The notes below the pieces were generated by a model. It was not told the origin of the DNA and searched no databases. It worked only from the letters and a program-made list of their open reading frames with translations. From Malikia granosa (GTDB lineage Bacteria > Pseudomonadota > Gammaproteobacteria > Burkholderiales > Burkholderiaceae_C): DNA of 39,488 nucleotides. The translations under genes and the position numbers were made by a program. Shown here one piece after another: positions 1-12,482 of this stretch (position 1 is the stretch's first letter; the number at the start of each line of letters is the position of its first letter). Location: positions 1 through 39,488 of the forward strand of contig NZ_PVLQ01000019.1 in the NCBI RefSeq assembly GCF_002980595.1, in the 5' to 3' direction.

Positions 1-60
1 GCCCCGCTGGCGTGGCAGCAGTGGAGCGATCTGTTCGAATTGCTCGCGAGTCAGTTGCAT
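1..60 (-). mobile_element. Truncated IS transposase, N-terminus only (IS5/IS4-like)
   Basis: Reading leftward from an ATG at 58-60, the only 20 codons present are MQLTREQFEQIAPLLPRQRG. This resembles the N-terminus of small IS5-family (DUF4096-type) transposases, which typically open with LTxEQWxxLxPLLP. The gene runs off the left edge of the window, as expected where an assembly breaks inside a repeated insertion sequence. The element's terminal inverted repeat should lie between 61 and 112, but I could not define it. The family is inferred from a short stretch. Confidence 0.55.
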
Positions 61-112
61 CGCAACAGTTTCGAGCCAAGTCCACTGCCTTGTCAACTTG
101 CGTTAACAGGCC

Positions 113-1045
113 CTAGAGCTGCCTGGCCTGCCGGGCCATGGCCTCGGGCAGGGTGTAGCGGCTGGCCGTGAGGCGGGCCGCCTCGACGAAGGCCTGCGCC
201 GCTGGCGACAGTCGCCGGTCCTTGGACGTGATCAGGCCGTTTTCCCGCCAGATGCCCGGCCGCTCGAGGCGGCGCATCACCAGCCGTTCGAGATTCAGGT
301 TCTCGAGTGGCAGCAGCGGCAGCACGGCGCAGCCGATCTGCTGGCGCACCAGCCCGATCGCGGTGGTGAGCGACGGCGTGGTGTAGGCCGGGCGCATCTC
401 TATGCCCGCGGCGGCGGCGGCCCGGTCGGTGTAGATGCGCACCCCGGACTGCAGCGACGCCGAGATGAACTGGTGCTTGCGCAGCGCGCTCCAGGTGACA
501 TGCTCGCGGCTGGCCAGGGCATGGTCCTCGTGCATCAGCACGATCATCGGGTCGCGGTAGAGCGGCTCGAACATCAGGTCCGGCTGCGGGCTGGGGTAGA
601 GGCCCCAGCCGATTTCGAGCTCGCCGTTGCGCAGGCGCTCGAGCAGCGGCGCGGCCTGCTCCTCGTGGAACTCCAGCTTGACGCCCGGGCATTGTTTCTG
701 GAACCTGGCCAGCGTCGGCGGAAACAGGCTGCAGGCCACCGAGGCGATCACGCCGACATCCAGCCGGCCTTGCTGGCCGCGGTGCAGGTCCTGGGCATGC
801 CGCTCCAGCGCGCCGAGCTGGTTCAGCGTGCGGCGGGCGCTGTCGAGCATGTCGCGGCCCATGACGCTGAGCTCGAGCCGGCGCGTCGTGCGGTGGAACA
901 GCTGCAGGCCGAGCTCGTCCTCGAGCTGGCGGATCAGCAGCGAGATGCCGGGCTGGGTCACGCCCATTTCCGCCGCTGCCGCAGAGAACGAGCCATGCTC
1001 GGCCGCCAGCACGAAGGCCCGGAGTTGGCGCACGGACAGGTTCAT
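113..1045 (-). CDS. LysR-family transcriptional regulator
   Basis: This 310-residue protein has the standard LysR layout. An N-terminal winged helix-turn-helix covers about residues 1-60 (MNLSVRQLRAFVLAAEHGSF, then FSAAAAEMGVTQPGISLLIR), followed by a linker helix and a periplasmic-binding-protein-like effector domain from about residue 90. The length is normal for the family, although the gene sits directly beside the IS fragment. It starts 13 bp downstream of the sdaA stop on the same strand, so it is probably co-transcribed with serine ammonia-lyase and may sense an amino acid or related metabolite. The target and ligand are not visible from the sequence. Confidence 0.9.
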   Translation of the reverse strand: MNLSVRQLRAFVLAAEHGSFSAAAAEMGVTQPGISLLIRQLEDELGLQLFHRTTRRLELSVMGRDMLDSARRTLNQLGALERHAQDLHRGQQGRLDVGVIASVACSLFPPTLARFQKQCPGVKLEFHEEQAAPLLERLRNGELEIGWGLYPSPQPDLMFEPLYRDPMIVLMHEDHALASREHVTWSALRKHQFISASLQSGVRIYTDRAAAAAGIEMRPAYTTPSLTTAIGLVRQQIGCAVLPLLPLENLNLERLVMRRLERPGIWRENGLITSKDRRLSPAAQAFVEAARLTASRYTLPEAMARQARQL

Positions 1046-1058
1046 CGGCAGCCGGCCC

Positions 1059-2450
<1,392 letters not shown>

Positions 2451-2588
2451 GGTGACTCTCCGATCAGCACAAGCGCTTGGACATGGGGAACTCCTCGTCG
2501 AGGGGTGGAATAGGCGTCGATCTTAGCTTTAGCAGGCCGGTCCGCGCCGCGCCGGTCGTCGCAGCGGTCGCATCAATGCCGGCTGCCT

Positions 2589-2625
2589 TGCACCTGATTG
2601 GCCCGGCATGCGCCAGATTGGTGCC
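2589..2625 (+). promoter_or_regulatory. Two candidate NtrC-type enhancer sites
   Basis: TGCGCCAGATTGGTGCC at 2609-2625 matches the NtrC pattern TGCACCA-N3-TGGTGCA at 12 of 14 defined positions. TGCACCTGATTGGCCCG at 2589-2605 is a second, weaker copy exactly 20 bp upstream. Paired sites on one DNA face about 65-100 bp before the start of a sigma-54 promoter are the usual enhancer layout. No ntrC gene is in the window, so the identity of the activator is inferred from the motif only. Confidence 0.5.
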
Positions 2626-2665
2626 GACTTAGGCGTAAACCCCGATGTTTTTCCCTGTTTCGCTC

Positions 2666-2680
2666 TGGCACGATGCTTGC
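2666..2680 (+). promoter_or_regulatory. Sigma-54 (-24/-12) promoter
   Basis: TGGCACGATGCTTGC matches the sigma-54 core TGGCACG-N4-TTGC at every defined position, with the correct four-base spacer and a C before the TGG. Transcription would begin near 2692, about 22 bp before the first aptamer helix of the glycine riboswitch. The promoter therefore drives the riboswitch, dadA, agcS and probably the GlcG-like gene. Confidence 0.7.
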
Positions 2681-2713
2681 GTAATCAGCAATATCTTCGG
2701 CCCAGTGCCGAGG

Positions 2714-2905
2714 TTCGATCGGGAGAGATCGCCGGCCCCTGGCCTGCGACGCCGAAGGAGCAACCGCCCCGGAAACTCTCAGGCAAAAGGACCGATCGAA
2801 TCGTAGAACTCTGAAGAGCGGCCGGATTTAGTCACCCGGCACACCGCAGGAGCAAGCGCGACGCCATCGGCGTTGACGTGAATCTCTCAGGTACCAAACA
2901 GAGGG
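2714..2905 (+). promoter_or_regulatory. Tandem glycine riboswitch upstream of dadA-agcS
   Basis: The first aptamer is closed by TTCGATCGG (2714-2722) pairing with CCGATCGAA (2792-2800), and contains GGGAGAG, CGAAGGAGCAA and ACTCTCAGGCAAAAGGACCG. The second is closed by CTCTG (2809-2813) with CAGAG (2899-2903) and contains GCAGGAGCAA and ATCTCTCAGGTACC. These are the conserved cores of the two glycine-binding domains, separated by a short linker. GC-rich sequence at about 2904-2945 could fold as the expression platform before the ribosome site at 2954. Glycine riboswitches are known to control gcv genes and Na+/alanine-glycine symporters. Confidence 0.92.
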
Positions 2906-2967
2906 GGCGCGCGTGGCGCAGGGTGCGCGACGTGCTCCTCCCATCGACCTGTTTGGAGCCTGTCCTC

Positions 2968-4242
2968 ATGAAATCGATCGCAGTCATCGGCGGTGGCATC
3001 ACCGGCGTCACCACGGCCTACGCGCTGGCCAAGCGCGGCTACTCCGTCACCCTGCTCGAGAAGCACCGCTACGCGGCGATGGAGACCTCGTTCGCCAACG
3101 GCGGCCAGCTCTCGGCCTCGAATGCCGAGGTCTGGACCCATCCCTCCACCCTCGTCAAGGGGCTGAAGTGGATGCTCAAGAGCGATGCGCCGCTGCTGGT
3201 CAATCCCAAGCCGAGCTGGCACAAGCTGAGCTGGTTCGCCGAGTTCATCGCCAACATCCCGAACTACCGGCAGAACACGATCGAGACCGCCCGCCTGGCC
3301 GTGGCCGCGCGCGAGCACCTGTTCGCCTGGGCCGAGGCCGAGGGCGTGCACTTCGACCTCAAGAAGAAAGGCATCCTGCATATCTACCGCGACAAGGCCG
3401 GCTTCGACCATGCGGGCGAGGTCTCCAAGCTGCTGGCCGCTGGCGGCCTGCTACGCCGTGCCGTCACCCCGACCGAGATGCGCGCGATCGAGCCGACCCT
3501 GGCCGGCAACTACTACGGCGGCTACTACACCGAGAGCGACTCGACCGGCGACATCCACCTGTTCACCAATGGCCTGGCTGCCGCGGCCGAGCGGCTCGGC
3601 GTCACGCTGCTGTTCGGCCAGGAGGTGCGCTCGCTGCGCAGCGATGGCCAGACGGCCGTGGTCAGCGTGGCCGACGAGACCGGCGTGCAGGAGCGCCGCT
3701 TCGACGGCCTGGTGGTCTGCGCCGGCGTTGCCAGCCGCGAGCTGGCGGCCCAGCTCGGCGACCGCGTCAACATCTACCCGGTCAAGGGCTATTCGATCAC
3801 CGTCAACCTGCTCGACGAGCAGAGCCGGCGCGCCGCGCCCACCGTCAGCCTGCTCGACGACGAGACCAAGCTCGTGACCAGCCGGCTCGGGCCGGACCGC
3901 TTCCGCGTCGCCGGCACGGCCGAGTTCAACGGCTACAACAAGGACATCCGCGCCGACCGCATCCAGCCGCTGGTCGACTGGGTCAAGCAGTGCTTCCCGG
4001 GCGTCAGCACGCGCCAGGTGCTGCCCTGGGCCGGCCTGCGCCCGATGCTGCCGAGCATGTTGCCGCGCGTCGGCCGCGGTCGCCAGGCCAATGTGTTCTA
4101 CAACACCGGCCATGGCCATCTGGGCTGGACGCTGTCGGCGGTCACCGCCGATATGATCGCCGACGTCGTGGCGCAGGCCGACGAGCAGGCGATCCAGGTC
4201 GGCGCTGCCCCGGGCAACCAGCTGTTCCCGCTGCGCGCCTGA
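2968..4242 (+). CDS. dadA: D-amino acid dehydrogenase (FAD-dependent)
   Basis: This membrane-associated flavoenzyme oxidatively deaminates D-amino acids to 2-oxo acids. The ATG at 2968 is chosen because GGAG lies at 2954-2957 and the dinucleotide-binding motif KSIAVIGGGITGVTTAYALA follows at once. The open frame extends upstream to 2878, but that part is riboswitch. The 424 residues fit DadA, with FANGGQLSASNAEVW after the FAD motif and a C-terminal GHGHLGWTLSAVTADMIAD segment typical of the DAO superfamily. Its position behind a glycine riboswitch, with an alanine/glycine symporter downstream, leaves open that glycine or a glycine derivative is a relevant substrate. Confidence 0.9.
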   Translation: MKSIAVIGGGITGVTTAYALAKRGYSVTLLEKHRYAAMETSFANGGQLSASNAEVWTHPSTLVKGLKWMLKSDAPLLVNPKPSWHKLSWFAEFIANIPNYRQNTIETARLAVAAREHLFAWAEAEGVHFDLKKKGILHIYRDKAGFDHAGEVSKLLAAGGLLRRAVTPTEMRAIEPTLAGNYYGGYYTESDSTGDIHLFTNGLAAAAERLGVTLLFGQEVRSLRSDGQTAVVSVADETGVQERRFDGLVVCAGVASRELAAQLGDRVNIYPVKGYSITVNLLDEQSRRAAPTVSLLDDETKLVTSRLGPDRFRVAGTAEFNGYNKDIRADRIQPLVDWVKQCFPGVSTRQVLPWAGLRPMLPSMLPRVGRGRQANVFYNTGHGHLGWTLSAVTADMIADVVAQADEQAIQVGAAPGNQLFPLRA

Positions 4243-4324
4243 TCATTTTTTCCCTTGCCGTTGCTCACGAAGCGGCGGCATTTTCACCCCCCTAGGCTGT
4301 TGCAGGCCGGAAAGGAGCACTACC

Positions 4325-5713
4325 GTGCAATCCCTACATGCGTTTTTTGAATGGCTCAACGGCATCGTCTGGGGCGTACCCATGATCGTGCTGATCCTGG
4401 GCACCGGCTTCTACCTGCAATTGCGGCTGGGCTTCATGCCGCTGCGCAAGATCGGCCACGGCTTTGCGATGATCTGGCAGAGCCGCAAGCCCGGCAAGGA
4501 TTCCGAAGGCGAGATCTCGCCCTACGCGGCGCTGATGACCGCGCTGTCGGCCACCGTCGGCACCGGCAACATCGCCGGCGTCGCCACCGCGATCGCGGTC
4601 GGCGGCCCGGGCGCGCTGTTCTGGATGTGGATGACGGCCTTCGTCGGCATGGCGACCAAGTACGGCGAGGTCGTGCTGGCGGTCAAGTACCGCGAGGTCG
4701 ACGACCATGGCGAGCATGCCGGCGGCCCGATGTTCGCGATCAAGAACGGCCTGGGCAAGAACTGGCGCTGGCTCGGCACCGCGTTCGCGATCTTCGGCGG
4801 CCTGGCGGGCTTCGGCATCGGCAGCATGGTGCAGGCCAACGGCATCGCCAGCGCGGTGCACAACGCCTTCGGCGTCGAGACCTGGATCACCGGCGTCGTG
4901 CTGACGCTGCTGACCGGCGCCGTCGTGCTGGGCGGCATCAAGCGCATCGGCGCCGTCGCCGAGGTGCTGGTGCCCTTCATGTGCATTGGCTACATCCTGG
5001 CCGTCGGCGTGGTGCTGGTCGTGTTTGCCGACCGCATCCCCGAGGCCTTCGCCACCATCTTCAACCAGGCCTTCAACCCGACCGCGGCCAGCGGCGGCTT
5101 CCTCGGCGCGACCGTGATCATGGCGATCCAGAAGGGCGTCTCGCGCGGCATCTTCTCGAACGAGGCCGGTCTCGGCACCGCGGGCATCGCCCAGGCCGCC
5201 GGCGCGACTTCCAACCCGGTGTTCTCGGGCCTGATCGGCATGATGGGCACCTTCATCGACACCATCATCGTCTGCACCATGACCGGCCTGGCCATCATGG
5301 TCAGCGGTGTCTGGACCTCGGGCGCCAACGGCGCGGTGCTGAGCTCGATGGCCTTCGAGGCCGCGATGCCGGGCGTGGGCAAGTACCTGCTGGCGGTCGC
5401 GCTGGCGATCTTTGCCTTCACCACCATCCTGGGCTGGTGCTACTACGGCGAGAAATGCTGGGAATTCCTGCTCGGCACCGTCTCCGCCAAGCCGTTCCGC
5501 CTGCTGTGGACGATCTCGGTCTATTTCGGCGCCGTGCTGAGCCTGGACTTCGCCTGGCTGGTGGCCGACACGCTCAACGCGCTGATGGCGATCCCGAACC
5601 TGATCTCGCTGCTGGTGCTCAGCCCGGTGATCGTGCAGCTCACGCGCGAGTATTTCGCTGGCGAGCCGGCGAGCGCTGCCATCCCCGTGGCCGCGACCGT
5701 CAGCCGCAACTGA
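4325..5713 (+). CDS. AGCS-family sodium:alanine/glycine symporter
   Basis: This 462-residue inner-membrane transporter imports alanine or glycine with Na+. The family signature is clear near residues 75-105 (SATVGTGNIAGVATAIAVGG followed by GALFWMW), along with GGPMFAIKNGLGKNW and about ten hydrophobic segments. The start is a GTG at 4325 preceded by AAGGAG at 4312-4317. It lies 82 bp downstream of dadA and belongs to the same riboswitch-controlled transcript. Together they could import an amino acid and, for D-isomers, deaminate it. Whether alanine, glycine or both is carried cannot be read from the sequence. Confidence 0.93.
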   Translation: MQSLHAFFEWLNGIVWGVPMIVLILGTGFYLQLRLGFMPLRKIGHGFAMIWQSRKPGKDSEGEISPYAALMTALSATVGTGNIAGVATAIAVGGPGALFWMWMTAFVGMATKYGEVVLAVKYREVDDHGEHAGGPMFAIKNGLGKNWRWLGTAFAIFGGLAGFGIGSMVQANGIASAVHNAFGVETWITGVVLTLLTGAVVLGGIKRIGAVAEVLVPFMCIGYILAVGVVLVVFADRIPEAFATIFNQAFNPTAASGGFLGATVIMAIQKGVSRGIFSNEAGLGTAGIAQAAGATSNPVFSGLIGMMGTFIDTIIVCTMTGLAIMVSGVWTSGANGAVLSSMAFEAAMPGVGKYLLAVALAIFAFTTILGWCYYGEKCWEFLLGTVSAKPFRLLWTISVYFGAVLSLDFAWLVADTLNALMAIPNLISLLVLSPVIVQLTREYFAGEPASAAIPVAATVSRN

Positions 5714-5736
5714 TTCCTTCACCCCAATAAACCGAC

Positions 5737-6144
5737 ATGAAAACCAAATCCGTTCTTGAACTGGCCGACGTCAAGGCCATCGCCGCCGCCGCCGAGGCCG
5801 AGGCGCTCGGCAATAACTGGGCCGTGACCCTGGCCATCGTCGACGACGGCGGCCACCTGCTGTGGCTGCAGCGCCTCGATGGCGCACCGGCCATCTCGGC
5901 CCAGATCGCACCGGCCAAGGCACATACCGCCGCACTGGGCCGGCGCGAGTCCAAGGTCTACGAGGAGGTCATCAACGGTGGCCGCACTTCCTTCCTGAGC
6001 GTGCCGGGCGTGCAGGGCATGCTCGAAGGTGGCGTGCCGATCATGAAGGACGGCCAGTGCATCGGCGCCGTCGGCGTCAGCGGCGTCAAGTCGAGCGAGG
6101 ACGCGCAGATCGCGCGCGCCGGCATCGCGGCATTGGGACTTTGA
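5737..6144 (+). CDS. GlcG/HbpS-family (DUF336) protein
   Basis: This 135-residue protein has the compact GlcG/HbpS fold signatures VTLAIVDDGGHLLWLQRLDGA near residue 28, GVPIMKDGQCIGAVGVSG near residue 99, and a SSEDAQIARAG end. Family members include the haem-degrading or haem-binding HbpS and the uncharacterised GlcG of glycolate operons. It begins 23 bp after the symporter stop, and a strong hairpin follows it, so it is the last gene of the dadA operon. The exact role is unknown; a link to flavin- or haem-based electron transfer from DadA is only a guess. Confidence 0.8.
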   Translation: MKTKSVLELADVKAIAAAAEAEALGNNWAVTLAIVDDGGHLLWLQRLDGAPAISAQIAPAKAHTAALGRRESKVYEEVINGGRTSFLSVPGVQGMLEGGVPIMKDGQCIGAVGVSGVKSSEDAQIARAGIAALGL

Positions 6145-6155
6145 GCCTTCGATGA

Positions 6156-6192
6156 CAAGAGGCCGGCGCGCTGTACAGCGGCCGGCCTCTTG
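6156..6192. terminator. Hairpin terminator between converging genes
   Basis: A perfect 12-bp stem pairs CAAGAGGCCGGC (6156-6167) with GCCGGCCTCTTG (6181-6192), and the loop is itself the palindrome CGCTGTACAGCG. TGTTTTT follows on the plus strand. It ends the dadA operon and may also serve the converging M20 gene. Confidence 0.85.
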
Positions 6193-6218
6193 TGTTTTTG
6201 AGCTTGCCTGCTGCGGCT

Positions 6219-7400
6219 TCAGGCAACCAGGAAGCGTTCGGTGAGCCTGGCCCAGAAGGCGGCGCCGATCGCGATGTTGCCGTCGTCGAAGTCGTAGTTC
6301 GGGTTGTGCACCATGCAGGCGCCGTGGCCGCCGCTGGCCTCGTCACCGTTGCCGATGAACAGGTAGCTGCCCGGCACCTGCTCGAGCATGAAGGCGAAGT
6401 CCTCGCTGCCGGTCAGCGGCACGGTCTGCAGCTCGACGTTGTCGGCGCCGACCAGCTCGAGCGCGACCTGGCGCGCGAAGTCGGTCTCGGCCTGGGTGTT
6501 GACCAGCACCGGGTAGCCGCCCTGGAAGTCGATGCTGGCCTGGACGCCAAAGCTCTGCGCCTGGCCCTCGACCACTTCGCGGATGCGCTGATTCAGCAGC
6601 TGGCGCACGCCACGATCGAGCGAGCGCACGCTGAGCTTGAGCGTGGCGCGCTGCGGGATCACGTTGTTGGCCTCGCCGGCCTGCAGCGAGCCGACCGTGA
6701 TGACCGACATCTGCAGCGGCGCCACGTTGCGCGAGACGATGGTCTGCAGCGCCATCACGATCGAGGCGCCGGCCACCACCGGGTCGATCGCGACATGGGG
6801 CATGGCGCCGTGGCCGCCCTTGCCTTCGAGCGTGATGGTGATGTTCTCGCTCGAGGCCATGGTCGCGCCATCGCGCAGCAGCAGCTTGCCGCGCGGGAAG
6901 CCCGGCATGTTGTGCATGGCGAAGATCGCGTCGCAGGGGAACTGCTCGAACAGGCCGTCCTCCATCATCTTCCTGGCGCCGCCCAGGCCTTCCTCGGCCG
7001 GCTGGAAGATCAGGTTCAGCGTGCCGTCGAACTGGCCCTGCTCGGCCAGGTGCTTGGCTGCGGCCAGCAGCGTCGCGGTGTGGCCGTCATGGCCGCAGGC
7101 ATGCATCAGGCCGGCATGGCAGCTCGCGTGCGGCAGGCCGGTGGCTTCCTGGATCGGCAGCGCGTCCATGTCAGCGCGCAGGCCCAGGCGCTTGGCCCCC
7201 GAGCCGCGCACCAGCTGGCCGACGACACCGGTGCCACCCAGGCCACGCGTGACGCGGTAGCCCCAGGACGCCAGGCGCTCGGCCACCAGTTCGCTGGTGC
7301 GGAACTCCTGATAGCCGAGTTCCGGATGCTGGTGGATGTCGCGGCGCAACGCCGTGAACTCGTCCGACAGGGCTTGCAGCTTGAAAAGGGTGTCGGACAT
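6219..7400 (-). CDS. M20 metallopeptidase / amidohydrolase (hippurate hydrolase-like)
   Basis: This 393-residue M20D-type amidohydrolase cleaves N-acyl amino acids. Metal and catalytic motifs are RRDIHQHPELGYQE near residue 19, RADMDALPIQE near 75, HACGHDGHTA at 100-109 (Cys102 and His104), and QPAEEG near 133 with the general-base glutamate. A dimerisation-domain segment GKGGHGAMPH and the late metal histidine in ACMVHNPNYDF are also present. It starts 4 bp after the Bug-protein stop, so the two are co-transcribed. This points to uptake followed by hydrolysis of an acylated compound. Hippurate itself is not proven. Confidence 0.88.
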   Translation of the reverse strand: MSDTLFKLQALSDEFTALRRDIHQHPELGYQEFRTSELVAERLASWGYRVTRGLGGTGVVGQLVRGSGAKRLGLRADMDALPIQEATGLPHASCHAGLMHACGHDGHTATLLAAAKHLAEQGQFDGTLNLIFQPAEEGLGGARKMMEDGLFEQFPCDAIFAMHNMPGFPRGKLLLRDGATMASSENITITLEGKGGHGAMPHVAIDPVVAGASIVMALQTIVSRNVAPLQMSVITVGSLQAGEANNVIPQRATLKLSVRSLDRGVRQLLNQRIREVVEGQAQSFGVQASIDFQGGYPVLVNTQAETDFARQVALELVGADNVELQTVPLTGSEDFAFMLEQVPGSYLFIGNGDEASGGHGACMVHNPNYDFDDGNIAIGAAFWARLTERFLVA

Positions 7401-7404
7401 GGTG

Positions 7405-8397
7405 TCACTGGGCCTGCAGGTTGATCGACTTGGCGATGGCGCGGTACTGGGCGATCTCGTCGCTGTAGCTCTTGGTCACCTTGTCTAAGGCCAGCGGTTT
7501 CGGAACGATCATGCCCTGGGCTTCGAGTGTCGTGCGCACGCCCGTGTCGTTGGCGACTTCGCTCAGGGCCTTGTGCAGGGCTTGCACCACCGGCTCGGGC
7601 GTATCCTTGCGCACGAAATAGGTTTGCCAGGTATCGAACACGAAGCCCTTGAGGGCCTTGCTCTCGTTGAGGGTCGGGACCGACTTGAACGAAGCCTGGC
7701 GCTCGGCCGAGAGGGCGGCCACCGCCTTGATCTTGCCGCTGTTGACCAGCTCGACATAGGCCTTGCCGTAGGGGGTGATGAAGATGTCGACCAGGCCGCC
7801 CATCAGGTCCTGCGTGGCAGGCGCGCCGCCCTTGTAGGGCACATGCGTCATCGGGACGTTGAGCACCTTGGACATCTGCTCGCCGAGGACATGGTAGAGC
7901 GAGCCGGGGCCGACGCTGGCATAGGTCAGGGGACGGCCTTCCTTGGCCATCTTGGCGGCGTAGGCGGCGAGTTCGTCACCATTGCCCACCGGCAGGTCCT
8001 TGCGCGCGAACACGATCATCTCGTTGAGCGTGATGGACTGCACCGGGCGGAAGTCCTCGCTCTTGTGCTTGACGGCGGCCACGGCCATCGGGGTCAGGAT
8101 CAGCTCGTTAGGCGAACCCTGGTAGATGATGTTGCCGTCGGCGGGGGAGTTGAGCACCTTCTGCGCGGCGATCGCACCGCCAGCACCGCCGAGGTTCTCG
8201 ACGATCACGGTGCGCTCCAGATGCTTGGCCAGCACCGGGCTGACGATGCGTGCGATGACGTCCGAGACGCCGCCGGCCGGGTAGGGCACCATCAGGGTGA
8301 GGGGCTTGCCCGATTGCGCCATGGCCGCAGCCGTCAGGGTCAGGCCTGCGAGCAGGGCGGTGGCGCGCTTGAGGGTCTGGCGCTTGCGGATGTCCAT
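7405..8397 (-). CDS. Bug/TctC-family periplasmic solute-binding protein
   Basis: This 330-residue tripartite tricarboxylate transporter-type receptor has a cleavable signal peptide (charged MDIRKRQTLKR, hydrophobic core, AMA-QS cleavage near residue 28). It carries the Bug motifs LMVPYPAGGVSDVIAR and ENLGGAGGAIAAQKV, and later MTHVPYKGGAPATQDLMGG. AAGGAGA lies 6 bases before the ATG. Bug proteins are greatly expanded in Bordetella and related genera and often lack adjacent membrane subunits, as here. The ligand is unknown; the co-transcribed amidohydrolase suggests an N-acyl or carboxylate compound. Confidence 0.93.
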   Translation of the reverse strand: MDIRKRQTLKRATALLAGLTLTAAAMAQSGKPLTLMVPYPAGGVSDVIARIVSPVLAKHLERTVIVENLGGAGGAIAAQKVLNSPADGNIIYQGSPNELILTPMAVAAVKHKSEDFRPVQSITLNEMIVFARKDLPVGNGDELAAYAAKMAKEGRPLTYASVGPGSLYHVLGEQMSKVLNVPMTHVPYKGGAPATQDLMGGLVDIFITPYGKAYVELVNSGKIKAVAALSAERQASFKSVPTLNESKALKGFVFDTWQTYFVRKDTPEPVVQALHKALSEVANDTGVRTTLEAQGMIVPKPLALDKVTKSYSDEIAQYRAIAKSINLQAQ

Positions 8398-8454
8398 GCT
8401 TGTCTCCTTCTGATGTAGTGGATGCCTTCATCTTATGGGCGGCTTTTTGATGTG

Positions 8455-8472
8455 TCCAATGCATTATTTGGA
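8455..8472. promoter_or_regulatory. Inverted repeat, candidate LysR operator
   Basis: TCCAA (8455-8459) and TTGGA (8468-8472) form a perfect inverted repeat with an 8-bp AT-rich spacer in the 106-bp gap between the divergent Bug/M20 operon and the LysR gene. A short dyad at this place is typical of autoregulatory LysR sites. No binding data support it. Confidence 0.4.
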
Positions 8473-8503
8473 TCATTGCTATTCGTTTGTAGAATGCGCT
8501 GGC

Positions 8504-9403
8504 ATGAACCTCAAGGCCCTCGAACATCTGCTGGCGCTTGCCGATACCGGCTCCTTCAGCCGCGCCGCCGAGCAATGCTGCCTGACCCAGTCGGCGCTGA
8601 GCCGCAGCATCCAGAACCTCGAGCAGGCGCTCGGCGGCCAGCTGCTCGACCGCATCGGCAAGCGCAACGAGCTGACCCCGCTCGGCTGCGAGGTGGTGGC
8701 GCGCGCGCGCCGCATCCTGCTCGAGGCATCCGAGCTCAGGCGCAGCGCGGAACGGCTGCAGGGCGGTGGCGGCTCGATCCGGGTCGGCCTGGGTTCGGGC
8801 CCGGGCGCATTGCTGACGACCCCGCTGCTGTGCCATGCGGCCGAGCAGCATCCCGACTTGCGGGTGTCGATCACCCGTGGCCCGACCGAGCTGCAGCTGT
8901 TGCAGCTGCGCGCGCGCCAGCTCGACGCGCTGGTGGTCGATGCGCGCCGGGTGGCGCCCGCGCCCGACCTGCAGATCGACCCGCTCGGCGACCAGCCGGC
9001 CGGCTTCGTCTGCCGCGCCGACCATCCGCTCGCCGGCCAGCCCGGCGTCGGTCTTGAGCAGCTGCTGCGCTATCCGGTCGCCTCGACCCCGCTGTCCGAC
9101 GAGGTGGCCCGGCTGCTGGTCGAGCAGTACGGCCCCACCGCCGATCCGCAGCTGATGGTCTCGCTGCAGGGCGAGGAGGTCGACAGCCTGATCGCCGCGG
9201 TCGAGCGCTCGCAGGCGATCTACCTCGGCATCCTGGCGGCGGTGCGCGAGGGCCTGGCGGCCGGCCGGCTGGTCGAGCTCAAGCTGCAGCCCCCCCTGCG
9301 CGTGCAGGCGCGCTTTGCCTACATCACGCTGCAGGGCCGGACCCAGGCGCCGGTGCTGGCCTGGTTCCGCGCCTTCGTGGCCCGCGTGCTCCAGGCCGGA
9401 TGA
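8504..9403 (+). CDS. LysR-family regulator, divergent from Bug/M20 operon
   Basis: This 299-residue LysR protein has its helix-turn-helix near residues 1-60 (MNLKALEHLLALADTGSFSR, then QCCLTQSALSRSIQNLE) and an effector-binding domain from about residue 88. The frame is open upstream to 8435, but the ATG at 8504 gives the canonical LysR N-terminus. It is divergent from the binding protein and amidohydrolase genes, the classic arrangement for a LysR activator with its target operon. Two adjacent cysteines in the recognition-helix region (EQCCLTQ) are a little unusual. Confidence 0.9.
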   Translation: MNLKALEHLLALADTGSFSRAAEQCCLTQSALSRSIQNLEQALGGQLLDRIGKRNELTPLGCEVVARARRILLEASELRRSAERLQGGGGSIRVGLGSGPGALLTTPLLCHAAEQHPDLRVSITRGPTELQLLQLRARQLDALVVDARRVAPAPDLQIDPLGDQPAGFVCRADHPLAGQPGVGLEQLLRYPVASTPLSDEVARLLVEQYGPTADPQLMVSLQGEEVDSLIAAVERSQAIYLGILAAVREGLAAGRLVELKLQPPLRVQARFAYITLQGRTQAPVLAWFRAFVARVLQAG

Positions 9404-9425
9404 GCCGCCGGCCCGGGCGCAGACG

Positions 9426-9456
9426 GCAGAAAGCCCGCGCGAGGCGGGCTTTCTGC
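9426..9456. terminator. Bidirectional hairpin between lysR and gcvP
   Basis: GCAGAAAGCCCGC (9426-9438) pairs perfectly over 13 bp with GCGGGCTTTCTGC (9444-9456) across a five-base loop. It sits between the converging lysR and gcvP genes. The A/T-rich outer half of the stem can serve as a terminator in both directions. Confidence 0.8.
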
Positions 9457-9473
9457 ATCAATGCGGCTGGGCC

Positions 9474-12413
<2,940 letters not shown>

Positions 12414-12444
12414 GGCAGGTGGATTCCGGGCAAGAAAAAGGAAA

Positions 12445-12468
12445 GCCACCGCCGAGTCCGACGGTGGC
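12445..12468 (-). terminator. Intra-operon hairpin with U-tract between gcvH and gcvP
   Basis: On the minus strand GCCACCG (12468-12462) pairs with CGGTGGC (12451-12445), followed directly by TTTCCTTTTTCTT. This has the shape of a weak intrinsic terminator in the 69-bp gap between gcvH and gcvP. It would reduce the amount of gcvP message relative to gcvT and gcvH. Confidence 0.55.
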
Positions 12469-12482
12469 CGATGAGGCGTGGC

